DNA of 34,865 nt, taken from contig NZ_JALCZA010000046.1 in NCBI RefSeq assembly GCF_022690765.1, positions 1-34,865 on the forward strand. Reading direction: 5' to 3'. Below, piece by piece: positions 17,751 to 27,873 of this stretch; position 1 is the first letter of the stretch, and each line of letters starts with the position of its first letter. Source of the DNA: Anaeromyxobacter oryzisoli. Lineage in GTDB: Bacteria > Myxococcota > Myxococcia > Myxococcales > Anaeromyxobacteraceae. Below the pieces are notes generated by a model that searched no databases, had not been told where the DNA came from, and worked only from the letters and a program-made list of their open reading frames with translations. A program made the position numbers and the translations under genes.

Positions 17751-18959
17751 TCACTCGACGGGCGGGAGCAGCACCGGACGGCCCGCGGGGGCGCGCCGGT
17801 AGTAGTACTCGGCGGCCCACGGGTAGCGGAGATCGCGCGGGCTGGCGAGCCCCGCGTCCACCAGGTCGCCGAGGCGATCGGGGTACTCGCCCCGCTCCAG
17901 GCGGTACACCTCGAGCGCGCCGCGCAGCCGCTCGATCTGGTACCGGGCGAGGAACCGCTGGGCCGCGTTGTCGCGCAGCGTGGTGCCGTCGTGCGGCTCG
18001 CCCCAGGCGAGCCCCTTCTGATCGACCCAGTACGCGATGCCCGCGAGCGCGGCGGCGATGGCGACGGTCGCGAGCACCCGCGCCGCGCCCGCCTTGATGC
18101 GCGCGTGCCAGTCGTGCGCGTACGCGCCGACGGCCGCGGCGGCCCGGCTCGCCGGGACGACGGCCTCGAGGTACCCGAGGTTCACGAGGTTCGCGAGCGC
18201 CTTGCACGTCTCGAACTCGCCGAGCCGGGACAGATCGACGATCTTCTCCACCGTCCGGCCCGCCGTCGCGAGGGCGTGCACCCGGCGCTCCTTCGCCCCG
18301 AGCGTGGCGAAGTCGCCCTTCTTCTCCTCCGGCTCGTCGCCGCCGAACGCGTCGAACGCCGCGTCCACGTCGTCGGCCCGCGGCGCCCGCGCCGCCGCCC
18401 GCTCCGGCCGCTCCGGCTCGAGCGGCTTCAGCCGCTGGAAGGTCACCGCGGTGGACGGGATCCGCCGCCGGATCATCGGCCACTCGTCCACCCGGCGGAA
18501 CCCCTCCATCAGCACCGACTCCGCCCGGAGCGGCGTGACCGTCTCGCGGTCCCACTCGACGTCGCCCGCCTCGAACGCGTAGGTGCCGCTCTTCCAGGCG
18601 AAGAGCCGGTAGATCGTCTCGGTCGTCTGGAGGGCCGTCATCTCCCGCAGGTCCTCCTTCGAGACGAAGGAGAGCTCCGCGAGGATGTCGCCGACGCGCC
18701 GGAGCGTCCGCTTCTGGACGTCGAGGGCGTACTCGAGCTCCTCGCGCGTGATGAGCTCGGCCCGGACCATCATCGCGCCGAGCCGCTCCCGCGTCTTCCG
18801 CCCGGCCGACTCCGCGCGGACGACGTTCCCTTCGGCGATGGCGATGTGGATCTCGTCGTCGCCGTTCTCGAGGTGGAGCACGCCGCTCTTCGCCTGCTGG
18901 CCGATGAGCTGGAGGATCTCGGCGATCCCGAAGTCCTTGAGGGTCCCCTGGAGCGCCAT
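17751..18959 (-). CDS. DUF4388 (PATAN) protein with membrane segment and pilin-like C-terminus
   Basis: 402 residues from ATG 18959, two bases after the stop of the TPR gene. Residues 1 to about 170 are a DUF4388/PATAN domain (MALQGTLKDFGIAEILQLIG start, then SGVLHLENG and the RRVGDILAELSFVSKEDLRE region). A charged Pro/Ala linker follows, then a winged-helix-like stretch (about 220-270), one membrane segment (about 293-312) and a C-terminal domain whose RLRGALEVYRLERGEYPDRL resembles the globular part of GspG/type II pseudopilins. It probably sits in the inner membrane with the PATAN part in the cytoplasm. PATAN domains are found in signalling proteins of the myxobacteria; the role of this combination is unknown to me. 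Confidence 0.7.
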   Translation of the reverse strand: MALQGTLKDFGIAEILQLIGQQAKSGVLHLENGDDEIHIAIAEGNVVRAESAGRKTRERLGAMMVRAELITREELEYALDVQKRTLRRVGDILAELSFVSKEDLREMTALQTTETIYRLFAWKSGTYAFEAGDVEWDRETVTPLRAESVLMEGFRRVDEWPMIRRRIPSTAVTFQRLKPLEPERPERAAARAPRADDVDAAFDAFGGDEPEEKKGDFATLGAKERRVHALATAGRTVEKIVDLSRLGEFETCKALANLVNLGYLEAVVPASRAAAAVGAYAHDWHARIKAGAARVLATVAIAAALAGIAYWVDQKGLAWGEPHDGTTLRDNAAQRFLARYQIERLRGALEVYRLERGEYPDRLGDLVDAGLASPRDLRYPWAAEYYYRRAPAGRPVLLPPVE

Positions 18960-18961
18960 CG

Positions 18962-21109
18962 TCAGCTCCGGGTCCGGCGGAACGCGTCGCGCACCGCGAG
19001 GGCCCACAGGGCCACGCCGAGCGGCATGGCCACCACGATCTTGCCGAAGAGGACGTACGGCGACGGCTGCGGGGGAGGCATGATCCCGCGCCAGAACCAG
19101 ACCAGGAAGCCGAGGAACAGGAGCGCCACCATGACGAGCGCGCCGCGCGCCGGGGCGCCGTCCCAGAGCTGGCCCGCCCCGCCGCCGACGACCGCGAGGA
19201 TCCGCGTCACGGTGCGGGCGAGGTGCGCGTGGCGCCGGACCTGCGCCTCCTTGCGGAGCCGGTCGCGCGCGTCCACGACGCCCTTCTTCACGAACACGTT
19301 GACGCACTGGCCGCAGAGGACGCCCGCCCCGGCGTCGCAGCGCCGGCACACGGGCCCGCCGCAGCGGTCGCACGCCTGCGCCGGCGCGAGCCGCGGGGCC
19401 AGCAGCGTGAGCAGCCACAGCCCGGCGACGAACCCCACCGCGCCCCAGGGCCAGAGCGCGCGCGGGACCTTCCCGAGCAGCCGCGCCTCGACCCAGGCGC
19501 GGACCGCGGTCGGGCTCCCGTCGCTGGCGGCGAGCGCGGCGATCTTGGCGGGCGGCACCGGCACGTCCACGAGGTACCGGTTCGCCGAGAAGTCCTCGTC
19601 CGAGCCGTGCGCCTTCAGGAAGTCGCCCGCCTCGCTCTCGGCGCGCTCGCGGCTCAGGCCGCTCTTCGCCATCTCCGAGGTGCGCAGGTACAGCTTCGAG
19701 AGGTCGTAGTGCGCCGCGCCGAGCACGACGAGATCGCCCGCGGCCCGGTCCTGCGCCGCGAGGTACGCGGCCTTCGCGCCCTCGAGATCGCCCTTCAGGA
19801 AGAGGACGTTCCCGACGTCCACGTCCAGCTCCGGCGCGCGGGCGTCCGCGGCGGCCGCCGCCCGGTACAGCCGGAGCGCGCCGTCGAGGTCGCCGCGCCG
19901 CTTCGCGTGGCGACCGAGCGCCGCGAAGAGCGGGGCCGGGCCGCCGGCCTGCTCCGCCCGGGCGGTGAGCGCGGCGGCGTCCTCGTCGGAGAGCGCCCCG
20001 TGCTCGATCTCGTGCACCACCTCCGCGAGCGAGCCGGTCCACGCGGTCATCCGGGCGGCCGCCCCGGCCGCCCACGGGAGGGCGAGGAGCGCCGCGAGCG
20101 CGGCGGTCGCGACCAGCCGCTCGTGGAGATCGAGGTACAGCCAGGCGGCGAGCGCGACGACCGCGAGCGTCGCGAGGGGCCCGACCCCGAACGCGACGGG
20201 CGTCGCGAGCAGGACGATCGCGAGGAAGCCCGTCTGGATCGAGGCCGACCCGCGGAGGAGCGGCAGGTGATGGAAGTCGTGGAGGAACAGGCGCAGCCTG
20301 CGGAGCAGGAGCAGCAGGAGCACCGCGGCGGCGCCGGTGAAGGCCGCCGCGAGCGCCGCGGCGAGCAGGTCCCCGAGGAAGGCCCGCCGGGTGTGGGGCT
20401 CGCGCAGCGCGGCGGCGGCGGCGTCGCCCAGCGCGCCCAGCACCGGGCCGGGCCTCGCCGGCGCGGTGGCGAAGAGGGCGCGCGCCCGGGCGAGGTGCGC
20501 GTCCGGGTGATCCGGCGCGAGCGCGACCGCCAGCTCCGCGTGTCCGAGCGCCTCGGCGGGCAGGTGCGAGGCGATCGCCCGGTCCGCCTCGCGGACCTCC
20601 GCGGCCGAGAACGAGACGAGGTTCTCGATCCCGAGCTGGCGCCGGACGTCGAGGAGCGCCTGCTGCGCCGCCTGGGCCCGGGCCGGATCGCCCTCGCGGA
20701 CCGCGGCGCGTCGCTCCGCCCAGCGCGCCATCACGTCCGTCCAGCGCGCCTTCACCGGCTCGATCGCGCGCGCGGTCTCGGCGGCGACCGCCGGCGCCGG
20801 CGCGTCCCCGGGCACTGCGGCGCCGGGCGACGCCCCCGCGGCGGGGCCGGCGGTGGGCGAACCGGCGGACGCCGATCTTTCCCGGGCGGCGTCGCGGGGC
20901 GCCGCGGGCGGGGGCACGGCGGGGGGCGGCGCGGCGATCGGCTCCGCGCCCGCCGGCTCGTCCGCGAGCTCCTCGCCGTCCTCGACCATCCGCGGCGCGG
21001 CGACCTGGGCGAGCGCGGGCCCGGACGTCGCCACGAGGGCGGCGAGGAGGGCGCAGGCGGCGAGGACGGTCTTTCCGCGGGAGGCCACGCGAGAACGGGA
21101 TGCTAGCAC
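18962..21109 (-). CDS. TPR-containing membrane protein with zinc ribbon
   Basis: 715 residues from GTG 21109, with GGGAG about 5 nt upstream. An N-terminal signal-like segment ends in ATSGPALAQ (about residue 35) and is followed by a disordered Pro/Ala region. TPR-like helices follow (about 120-210; LPAEALGHAELAVALAPDHP). Several membrane helices come next (about 245-350), then a second TPR block with GDLDGALRLYRAAAAADARA and GNVLFLKGDLEGAKAAYLAA. After another membrane helix there is a four- to six-Cys zinc ribbon (580-602, CxxCx4CxxCx7CxxC), and two more membrane helices close the protein. I do not recognise a named family. It is the first gene of the two-gene unit with the DUF4388 protein and diverges from mazG. 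Confidence 0.7.
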   Translation of the reverse strand: MLASRSRVASRGKTVLAACALLAALVATSGPALAQVAAPRMVEDGEELADEPAGAEPIAAPPPAVPPPAAPRDAARERSASAGSPTAGPAAGASPGAAVPGDAPAPAVAAETARAIEPVKARWTDVMARWAERRAAVREGDPARAQAAQQALLDVRRQLGIENLVSFSAAEVREADRAIASHLPAEALGHAELAVALAPDHPDAHLARARALFATAPARPGPVLGALGDAAAAALREPHTRRAFLGDLLAAALAAAFTGAAAVLLLLLLRRLRLFLHDFHHLPLLRGSASIQTGFLAIVLLATPVAFGVGPLATLAVVALAAWLYLDLHERLVATAALAALLALPWAAGAAARMTAWTGSLAEVVHEIEHGALSDEDAAALTARAEQAGGPAPLFAALGRHAKRRGDLDGALRLYRAAAAADARAPELDVDVGNVLFLKGDLEGAKAAYLAAQDRAAGDLVVLGAAHYDLSKLYLRTSEMAKSGLSRERAESEAGDFLKAHGSDEDFSANRYLVDVPVPPAKIAALAASDGSPTAVRAWVEARLLGKVPRALWPWGAVGFVAGLWLLTLLAPRLAPAQACDRCGGPVCRRCDAGAGVLCGQCVNVFVKKGVVDARDRLRKEAQVRRHAHLARTVTRILAVVGGGAGQLWDGAPARGALVMVALLFLGFLVWFWRGIMPPPQPSPYVLFGKIVVAMPLGVALWALAVRDAFRRTRS

Positions 21110-21136
21110 GGGCGCTCCCGGGCTAAGAAGGCGGAC

Positions 21137-21997
21137 ATGTCACGGAACGCAGATGCCATCGAACGGCTGCTCGGGATCATGGAGCGGCTCCGCGGCCCGG
21201 GCGGCTGCCCGTGGGATCGCGAGCAGACCCTCCGCTCCCTCCGGCCCTACGTGCTCGAGGAGACCTACGAGGTCCTCGAGGCGATCGACGCGAACGACCT
21301 CGGGAACCATCGCGAGGAGCTCGGCGATCTCCTGCTGCAGATCGTCTTCCAGGCGCAGCTCCGGCGCGAGGAGGGCGCCTTCGACTTCGCCGACGTGGCG
21401 GAGGCGATCTCCGACAAGCTCGTCCACAGGCACCCACACGTCTTCGGCGACGCCGAGGTGAAGGACGCCGAGGGCGTGCTCCGGCAGTGGGCGGCGCTCA
21501 AGCGCGAGGAGAAGAAGGCGAAGGGCGGCGGGGAGAGCGTGCTCGAGGGCGTGCCGCGCGAGATGCCGGCGCTCGCCCGCGCCGACCGGCTCACCGAGAA
21601 GGCGAGCCGGATCGGGTTCGACTGGCCGGACGCGTCCGGCGCGAGGGAGAAGGTCACCGAGGAGCTGGCCGAGCTCGACGAGGCCATCGCGAGCGGCGAC
21701 CGGGACGCCCTCGAGCACGAGCTCGGCGATCTCCTCTTCGCCGTCGCCAACCTCGGCCGCAAGCTCGGCCTCCCCCCCGAGGAGGCGCTCCGAGGCGCGA
21801 TCGGCCGCTTCATCGGCCGCTTCGGGCACGTGGAGCGCGAGCTCGCCCGCCGCGGGGTCCCCCATGGCGGCGCGACCCTCGCCGAGATGGACGCGATCTG
21901 GGACGAGGCGAAGGAGATCGAGCGGGGTCAAGCGAAAACCGGCAGCTCGCCCCCTCCGGAGAGCTCTCCACGGAATTTGGGGAAAACTCGTGGATAA
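21137..21997 (+). CDS. mazG: nucleoside triphosphate pyrophosphohydrolase MazG
   Basis: 286 residues. MazG converts NTPs to NMPs plus pyrophosphate and removes aberrant nucleotides; it also affects ppGpp levels in E. coli. There are two tandem MazG domains. The first has GGCPWDREQTLRSLRPYVLE and the metal-binding set Glu41, Glu42, Glu45 with Glu61 and Asp64 (EETYEVLEAI, HREELGDLL). The second repeats it in VTEELAELDEAI and LEHELGDLLFAV. The spacing, SDKLVHRHPHVFGD and FDWPDASGA all match full-length MazG. The last about 15 residues are a Ser/Pro-rich tail. Only 27 nt separate it from the divergent TPR gene. Confidence 0.96.
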   Translation: MSRNADAIERLLGIMERLRGPGGCPWDREQTLRSLRPYVLEETYEVLEAIDANDLGNHREELGDLLLQIVFQAQLRREEGAFDFADVAEAISDKLVHRHPHVFGDAEVKDAEGVLRQWAALKREEKKAKGGGESVLEGVPREMPALARADRLTEKASRIGFDWPDASGAREKVTEELAELDEAIASGDRDALEHELGDLLFAVANLGRKLGLPPEEALRGAIGRFIGRFGHVERELARRGVPHGGATLAEMDAIWDEAKEIERGQAKTGSSPPPESSPRNLGKTRG

Positions 21998-22006
21998 CTC
22001 TGTGGG

Positions 22007-22025
22007 CAGGGCTCCCGGAGCCCTG
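22007..22025 (+). terminator. terminator-like hairpin after mazG
   Basis: CAGGGCTCC-C-GGAGCCCTG is a perfect 9-bp inverted repeat 10 nt after the mazG stop. There is no U tract, so it may be a Rho-independent terminator of the U-poor type or an mRNA 3' stabiliser. Confidence 0.5.
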
Positions 22026-22455
22026 GTATCAGCGATCCCGCCGCGCCGGAGCGCGATCCGCCCATCTGCGGTTGCAACGTGATCTCGCGGGGTTACACCG
22101 CGATATCCCAGCGGTTCTCCGCATGGGTGTGGAATGAGGCACACCGGACTGGCCCCGAAAAGGGCAACGGTGGATAACTCGACGGACCGCATGACTCTCC
22201 GGGCCGCGCGCCATGCCGGTGCGCGACGCACCCCCTCTCCGGTGCGCTGATTTCCAGGCCTGCCCGGAGGGTGTGCTCGCGGGGGCCGCGTGGCCGTAGG
22301 CGACGCGAGGCGATCGCGCAGGACGCTGCTGGGCCCCAGGCCTTTCCTGGCTGTGGCTCGGCGGCGCAGGTCCGGCTCGAACGTGGCTGGACTCCCCACG
22401 CCTCCCACGGTCCACGGACCCGCGCACGGGCGTCCATCGAATGCGCCATAACCCC

Positions 22456-22484
22456 TTGACCGCGCTCGCGATGGGCGATAGATA
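22456..22484 (+). promoter_or_regulatory. predicted sigma-70-type promoter of rpsT
   Basis: TTGACC (22456-22461) and TAGATA (22479-22484) are separated by exactly 17 nt, 32 nt before the TTG start of rpsT. The -35 matches 5/6; the -10 is weaker, at 3/6. Position and spacing make it the best promoter in the window. Confidence 0.6.
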
Positions 22485-22515
22485 GCGCGCCCTCGAACCC
22501 ATTGGAGAGAGACAC

Positions 22516-22794
22516 TTGGCGAACACCGCATCGGCCGAGAAGCGCAACCGTCAGGCGCAGAAGCGCCGGGCCCGCAACACCCAGGTCCGCACCGGCGTGA
22601 AGTCTGCCGTGAAGAAGGTCCGCGAGGCGATCGCCAAGGGCGACGCTTCGGCCGCCGCGCAGGCGCTCAAGGCCGCCGAGAAGACGATCGGCAAGGCCGC
22701 GACGAAGGGCGTGCTCCACAAGAACGCCGCGAGCCGGAAGATCTCCCGGCTGGCGCGGGCGGTCGCGAAGCCTGCGGCCCCTGCCGCGCAGTAG
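22516..22794 (+). CDS. rpsT: 30S ribosomal protein S20
   Basis: 92 residues from TTG 22516, with GGAGAGAG 6-12 nt upstream. The sequence (MANTASAEKRNRQAQKRRAR start, NTQVRTGVKSAVKKV, HKNAASRKISRLARAV) matches bS20, a 16S rRNA-binding protein needed for small-subunit assembly. It is monocistronic, with a promoter just upstream and a strong hairpin just downstream. A rare TTG start is also known for S20 in E. coli, where it takes part in autoregulation; whether that holds here is inference. Confidence 0.97.
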   Translation: MANTASAEKRNRQAQKRRARNTQVRTGVKSAVKKVREAIAKGDASAAAQALKAAEKTIGKAATKGVLHKNAASRKISRLARAVAKPAAPAAQ

Positions 22795-22819
22795 CGCCAC
22801 ACTCCATCGAAGAACCGCT

Positions 22820-22851
22820 CGCCGCGAGGTGGCTATGCCACCGTCGCGGCG
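22820..22851 (+). terminator. terminator-like long hairpin after rpsT
   Basis: CGCCGCGA-GGTGGC-TAT-GCCACC-G-TCGCGGCG forms a 14-bp stem with one bulged base and a 3-nt loop, 25 nt past the rpsT stop. It is followed by a short TTCGTCAT tail rather than a U run. Confidence 0.7.
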
Positions 22852-22954
22852 TTCGTCATGGGGGCACGGACCGGCGCTGCTCTCGGCAGGGTCCGCAAGC
22901 GCGCCTCGGGCCGATCACGAGCCCGGAGAGCAGATCGCGCGTCAGGCGCCGGCC

Positions 22955-23020
22955 CGGGGGACGGGCACGGAGAGATCGGGGTCGGGTTCGCGTTCGGGGC
23001 ACGGGGGCCGTGTGCCCGTC
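22955..23020. repeat. low-complexity GC element, copy B
   Basis: This convergent gap between rpsT and lptE contains GACGGGCACGGAGA (22960-22973), found again at 30139-30152, followed by GATCGGGGTCGGGTTCGCG. It is the same kind of sequence as at 3455-3595 and 29880-30180. Confidence 0.6.
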
Positions 23021-23027
23021 CGCGGGC

Positions 23028-23513
23028 CTACTCCAGCGCGTGCAGCAGCTCGGCCGCGGCGGAGGACGCGAGGCGGCGGAGGACGACGGCGCGGCGCCCC
23101 TCGGTCTCGAGCGCGTCGGCCCCGCTGAGGTGATCGGTCTCCCGCCGGATGGTCCGCTCCGCCTTCGTCTTGCCGTCGACGACCAGCCGGGCCCGGACCT
23201 CCAGCGAGAGGTGGAACGTCGCGGCGCCGGGGGTCGAGGGAGCCGACTCCCCGGTCCGCACCTCGCCCTCGAGCCACGCCGGCGCGCCGTCGCCGGCCTC
23301 GGCGCCGCGGCGCGCCAGCTCCTCCCGCAGCGCCGCCGTGACCGCCGCGCCGACCTCCGGATCCGCCGAGCGGTTCTCGAACGCCCGGACGTGGATCCGG
23401 TCGATCCCGCCCGCGGCGACGTACCGCTGGGAGAAGGAGTAGCCGCAGCCGGCCGCCAGGGCGGCGACCGCGGCGAGGACGACGACGACGGCGGCGCGGA
23501 GCGGAGGACGCAT
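23028..23513 (-). CDS. lptE: LPS-assembly lipoprotein LptE
   Basis: 161 residues from ATG 23513, 2 nt after leuS. A lipoprotein signal peptide ends in the lipobox LAAG-Cys23, followed by GYSFSQRYVAAGGIDRIHVR. The family signature of LptE/RlpB is seen in VRAFENRSADPEVGAAVTAA and LSLEVRARLVVDGKTKAERT. LptE plugs the LptD barrel in the outer membrane and completes LPS export. Linkage of lptE to leuS is also seen in E. coli and many other Gram-negative bacteria, which strengthens the call. Confidence 0.88.
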   Translation of the reverse strand: MRPPLRAAVVVVLAAVAALAAGCGYSFSQRYVAAGGIDRIHVRAFENRSADPEVGAAVTAALREELARRGAEAGDGAPAWLEGEVRTGESAPSTPGAATFHLSLEVRARLVVDGKTKAERTIRRETDHLSGADALETEGRRAVVLRRLASSAAAELLHALE

Positions 23514-23515
23514 CG

Positions 23516-26011
23516 CTACCCCACGACGAAGTTGATGAGCCGCTTCGGGACGAAGACCACCTTGCGGACGGTCTTCCCCTGGAGGTGCGAGCGCACCTTC
23601 TCGTCGGCCTCGGCCAGGGCGCGGACCTCGTCCTGACCGGCGGCGGCGGCGGCCTGGACCTCGCCGCGGAGCTTCCCGTTCACCTGCACCGCGATGGTGA
23701 CCGTGTCGGCCGCCACCAGCGTCGGGTCGAAGGTCGGCCACGGCTCGGCCGCGAGCAGCCGGTCGGCGCCCGCGGCGCCGACCATCTCGTGCCAGAGCTC
23801 CTCGGCGACGTGCGGCGCGAACGGCGACAGCAGGGTCGCCACGGCGACGAGCGCCTCCCGGACCGCCGCGCGGTCCGGGTCGGTCTTCGGCTCGAGCTGG
23901 TAGAGCGCGTTCACGAGCTCCATCAGCGCGGCGATGCCGGTGTTGAACTTGAGCTCCTTCTCGAACGCGTCGGTGACGCGCTGGATGGTCCGGTGCGTCC
24001 GCCGGCGGAGCTCGAGGGCGTCGCCGCTCGCCTGGGCGAGGGCGGCCGCGGGGGCCCCGAAGCACTCCTGGCGCGCGACGAAGATGCGCCAGACGCGGGC
24101 GAGGAAGCGGAAGAGGCCGTCCACCTGCTCGTCGGACCAGTCGATGTCCTTCTCCGGCGGCGCGGCGAACAGGATGAAGAGGCGGAGCGTGTCGGCCCCG
24201 TACTTCTTCACCATCGGGCCCGGGGCGACGACGTTGCCCCAGCGCTTCGACATCTTCCGGCCGTCCGGCCCGTTGACGATGCCCTGCGTGACGAGCCGCC
24301 GCGTCGGCTCGTCCTCGAAGACGAGCCCGAGCTGCCGCATCACCCGGTGCCAGAACCGGAAGTACAGCAGGTGCATCACGGCGTGCTCGGGGCCGCCGAC
24401 GTAGACGTCCACCGGCAGCCAGCGCCGCGCCTGCTCCGGATCGAACGGGCGGGTCGAGTCCTTCGGCGACAGGTACCGGGCGTAGTACCAGGACGAGTCG
24501 ACGAAGGTGTCCATCGTCTCGACCTCGCGCCGCGCGGGCTTCCCGCAGATCGGGCAGGTCGTGTTCACGAACTCCGGGACCTTCGCGAGCGGCGGCTCCC
24601 CCGTGCCGGTGATGATCGCCTTCGGCGGCAGCACGACCGGCAGGTCCTTCTCGGGGACGGGGACCGCGCCGTGCTCCGCGCAGTAGATGATCGGGATCGG
24701 GGTGCCCCAGTACCGCTGGCGGGAGAAGCCCCAGTCGCGCAGGTGCCAGCGGACCGTCGGCTGGCCGAAGCCCTTCTCCTTCGCGACCGCGCTCATCTGG
24801 CGGCGCGCGTCGGCGGAGCGGAGCCCGCTGAACGGGCCGGACGCCTCGAGGACGCCGTCCTCGGTGGAGGCGGCCGCGAGCGCGTCGCCGGCCGGGAGCC
24901 GATCGCCCTGCTCCGGCTGGATCACCACGCGGATGGGCAGCCCGTACTTCCGCGCGAACTCGAAGTCGCGCTGGTCGTGGGCGGGGACGCTCATCACCGC
25001 GCCGGTGCCGTACTCGGCGAGCACGAAGTTCGCGATCCAGACCGGAACGGTCTCGCCGGTGAACGGGTTCACCGCGTGGGCGCCGGTGAACACGCCCTCC
25101 TTCGGCGCTCCCTCCCCCGTCCGCGCCTCGACGTCGGTCTGCTTCATCCGGGCGACGAAGGCCTCGACCTCGGCCCGCCGCGCCGGCGCGGTGACCCGCG
25201 CCACGAGCGGGTGCTCCGGCGCGAGGACGACGTAGGTGCAGCCGTGGATCGTGTCCACGCGGGTCGTGAAGACCTTGATCTTCTCGGAGGAGCCCTGGAC
25301 GGCGAAGTCGACCTCGGCGCCCTCGCTCTTCCCGATCCAGTTCCGCTGCATCGTGACGACGCGCTCGGGCCAGTCCTTCAGCCCGTCGAGGCCGTCGAGC
25401 AGGTCCTGGGCGAACGCGGTGATCCGGAACGCCCACTCCGGGATGATCTTCTCGACCACCGGCGACTCGCACCGCTCGCAGTGGCCGTCCACCACCTGCT
25501 CGTTCGCGATGACGGTCTGGCAGCCGGTGCACCAGTTGGCCTTGCCCTGGCGGCGGTAGACGATGCCGCGCTCGAGCATCTTCAGGAAGAACCACTGGTT
25601 CCAGCGGTAGTACTCGGGGTCGGCGGTGACGATCTCGCGGCCCCAGTCAAACCCGTAGCCGAGGCTCTTCATCTCGGCGCGGAACCCGACGATGTTCTCG
25701 CGGGTGCGCTCGGCGGGGTGCCGACCGTCCTTGAGGGCGGCGTTCTCGGCGGGGAGGCCGAGGGCGTCGAAGCCGATCGGGTGGAGGACGTCGTACCCGC
25801 GCATCCGCAGGTAGCGGGCGAGGGCGTCGCCGATCGTGTAGACGCGCCCGTGGCCCATGTGCATGGCGCCGGACGGATACGGGAACATCTCGAGGACGTA
25901 TCGCTTCTCGGCGCCGGGGCGGCGGCCCGCCTCGAAGACGCCGGCGGTCGCCCAGCGCTCCTGCCAGCGGGCCTCGATGGAATGGGGTTCGTATCGCTCG
26001 TTCATCGACAT
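23516..26011 (-). CDS. leuS: leucyl-tRNA synthetase
   Basis: 831 residues from ATG 26011; Met3 at 26005 is an alternative start. It charges tRNA-Leu. The class I signatures HMGH (51-54, in YPSGAMHMGHGRVYTIGDA) and KMSKR (GRKMSKRWGNVV) are present. Zinc-type cysteines appear as CTGCQTV...CERC and CPICGKPARR. The CP1 editing domain contains VFTTRVDTIHGCTYVVLAPE, and the C-terminal anticodon-binding domain ends normally (VVFVPKRLINFVVG). The length is close to the usual 820-870 residues. It diverges from asnS, and lptE follows in the same transcript. Confidence 0.98.
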   Translation of the reverse strand: MSMNERYEPHSIEARWQERWATAGVFEAGRRPGAEKRYVLEMFPYPSGAMHMGHGRVYTIGDALARYLRMRGYDVLHPIGFDALGLPAENAALKDGRHPAERTRENIVGFRAEMKSLGYGFDWGREIVTADPEYYRWNQWFFLKMLERGIVYRRQGKANWCTGCQTVIANEQVVDGHCERCESPVVEKIIPEWAFRITAFAQDLLDGLDGLKDWPERVVTMQRNWIGKSEGAEVDFAVQGSSEKIKVFTTRVDTIHGCTYVVLAPEHPLVARVTAPARRAEVEAFVARMKQTDVEARTGEGAPKEGVFTGAHAVNPFTGETVPVWIANFVLAEYGTGAVMSVPAHDQRDFEFARKYGLPIRVVIQPEQGDRLPAGDALAAASTEDGVLEASGPFSGLRSADARRQMSAVAKEKGFGQPTVRWHLRDWGFSRQRYWGTPIPIIYCAEHGAVPVPEKDLPVVLPPKAIITGTGEPPLAKVPEFVNTTCPICGKPARREVETMDTFVDSSWYYARYLSPKDSTRPFDPEQARRWLPVDVYVGGPEHAVMHLLYFRFWHRVMRQLGLVFEDEPTRRLVTQGIVNGPDGRKMSKRWGNVVAPGPMVKKYGADTLRLFILFAAPPEKDIDWSDEQVDGLFRFLARVWRIFVARQECFGAPAAALAQASGDALELRRRTHRTIQRVTDAFEKELKFNTGIAALMELVNALYQLEPKTDPDRAAVREALVAVATLLSPFAPHVAEELWHEMVGAAGADRLLAAEPWPTFDPTLVAADTVTIAVQVNGKLRGEVQAAAAAGQDEVRALAEADEKVRSHLQGKTVRKVVFVPKRLINFVVG

Positions 26012-26174
26012 GGTGGATCGCGCATATTAGCGAACGTTCCCCGCGCCGTCTGCCTTTCCAGCGGCGGGCGGCCCGGCGCCGGCCCGCCCCGCCGGTGCGC
26101 GGGGCGGCGGCGGCCGCGTGGGCTATATTCCCTCGCCACGCGCCCTCCCTGGCGCGCCCGGGGACACCGCCGCC
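26012..26174. promoter_or_regulatory. divergent promoter region of leuS and asnS
   Basis: 163 nt between two divergent starts. TATATT at 26124-26129 is a good -10 for asnS, and TAATAT on the minus strand near 26027-26032 is a possible -10 for leuS. I find no clear -35 for either, and no T-box structure or leader peptide. Confidence 0.35.
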
Positions 26175-27479
<1,305 letters not shown>

Positions 27480-27480
27480 C

Positions 27481-27500
27481 GGGGCGTGCCGCCCCGCCCC
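27481..27500 (+). repeat. 20-bp direct repeat, left copy; hairpin after asnS
   Basis: GGGGCG-TGC-CGCCCC forms a 6-bp perfect stem, followed by GCCCC. The same 20 bases recur at 29859-29878. This copy begins 2 nt after the asnS stop and could act as its terminator. Confidence 0.7.
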
Positions 27501-27696
27501 GGCTGCGCGGGGCCCGTGACCGCTCGCGCCCCGCTTCGCGGGGTCCGCTCGCGGTCCCCGCGCGGAGGGGCTGCGCCCCTCCCCCCGCCTGCGGCGCAGA
27601 TCCTCATCACATCGTCCCAGTCCCGCATCCGCTCCGCGAGGCGTTTCGTGCTGGGGGGCCGCAAGACGAGCGCGCCTGCACGGCAACCGTGAAGCT

Positions 27697-27817
27697 GGCT
27701 CGGGAAGGAGGTGGAGGCCGGGGCGCCGTCCGTGAGCCGGGGCCGGAGTGCCGAGATCGGCCCCGAAGAAGCCCGTGCTTCACCGGCATGCGGACAGCGC
27801 CGCTCGATTGGCCTGAG
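27697..27817 (+). repeat. inverted repeat flanking the HNH gene, left copy
   Basis: It runs from GGCTCGGGAAG to TGGCCTGAG. The core 27753-27785 matches the reverse complement of 29648-29680 at 29 of 33 positions (counted by hand). Shared anchors (GGCTC[AG]GGAAG, GGCGCCG, GGCCTGAG) extend the similarity to about 120 bp with small indels. Confidence 0.75.
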
Positions 27818-27873
27818 CCCTGCTGCGGCGCACGCTGCCTGCCTGCGCCGGGCAGACTCCTCCGTCCGCTGCT

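Larger units (their letters stand above)
21998..22515. other. non-coding stretch between mazG and rpsT
   Basis: 518 nt without a supported gene. It holds a perfect hairpin just after mazG (22007-22025), a CGCGG...CCGCG stem near 22093-22109, two copies of GTGGATAACTC (21990-22000, the first overlapping the mazG stop, and 22170-22180) and, at the right end, a promoter for rpsT. I tested it by eye for SRP RNA, RNase P RNA, tmRNA and tRNA features and saw none. Confidence 0.5.
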
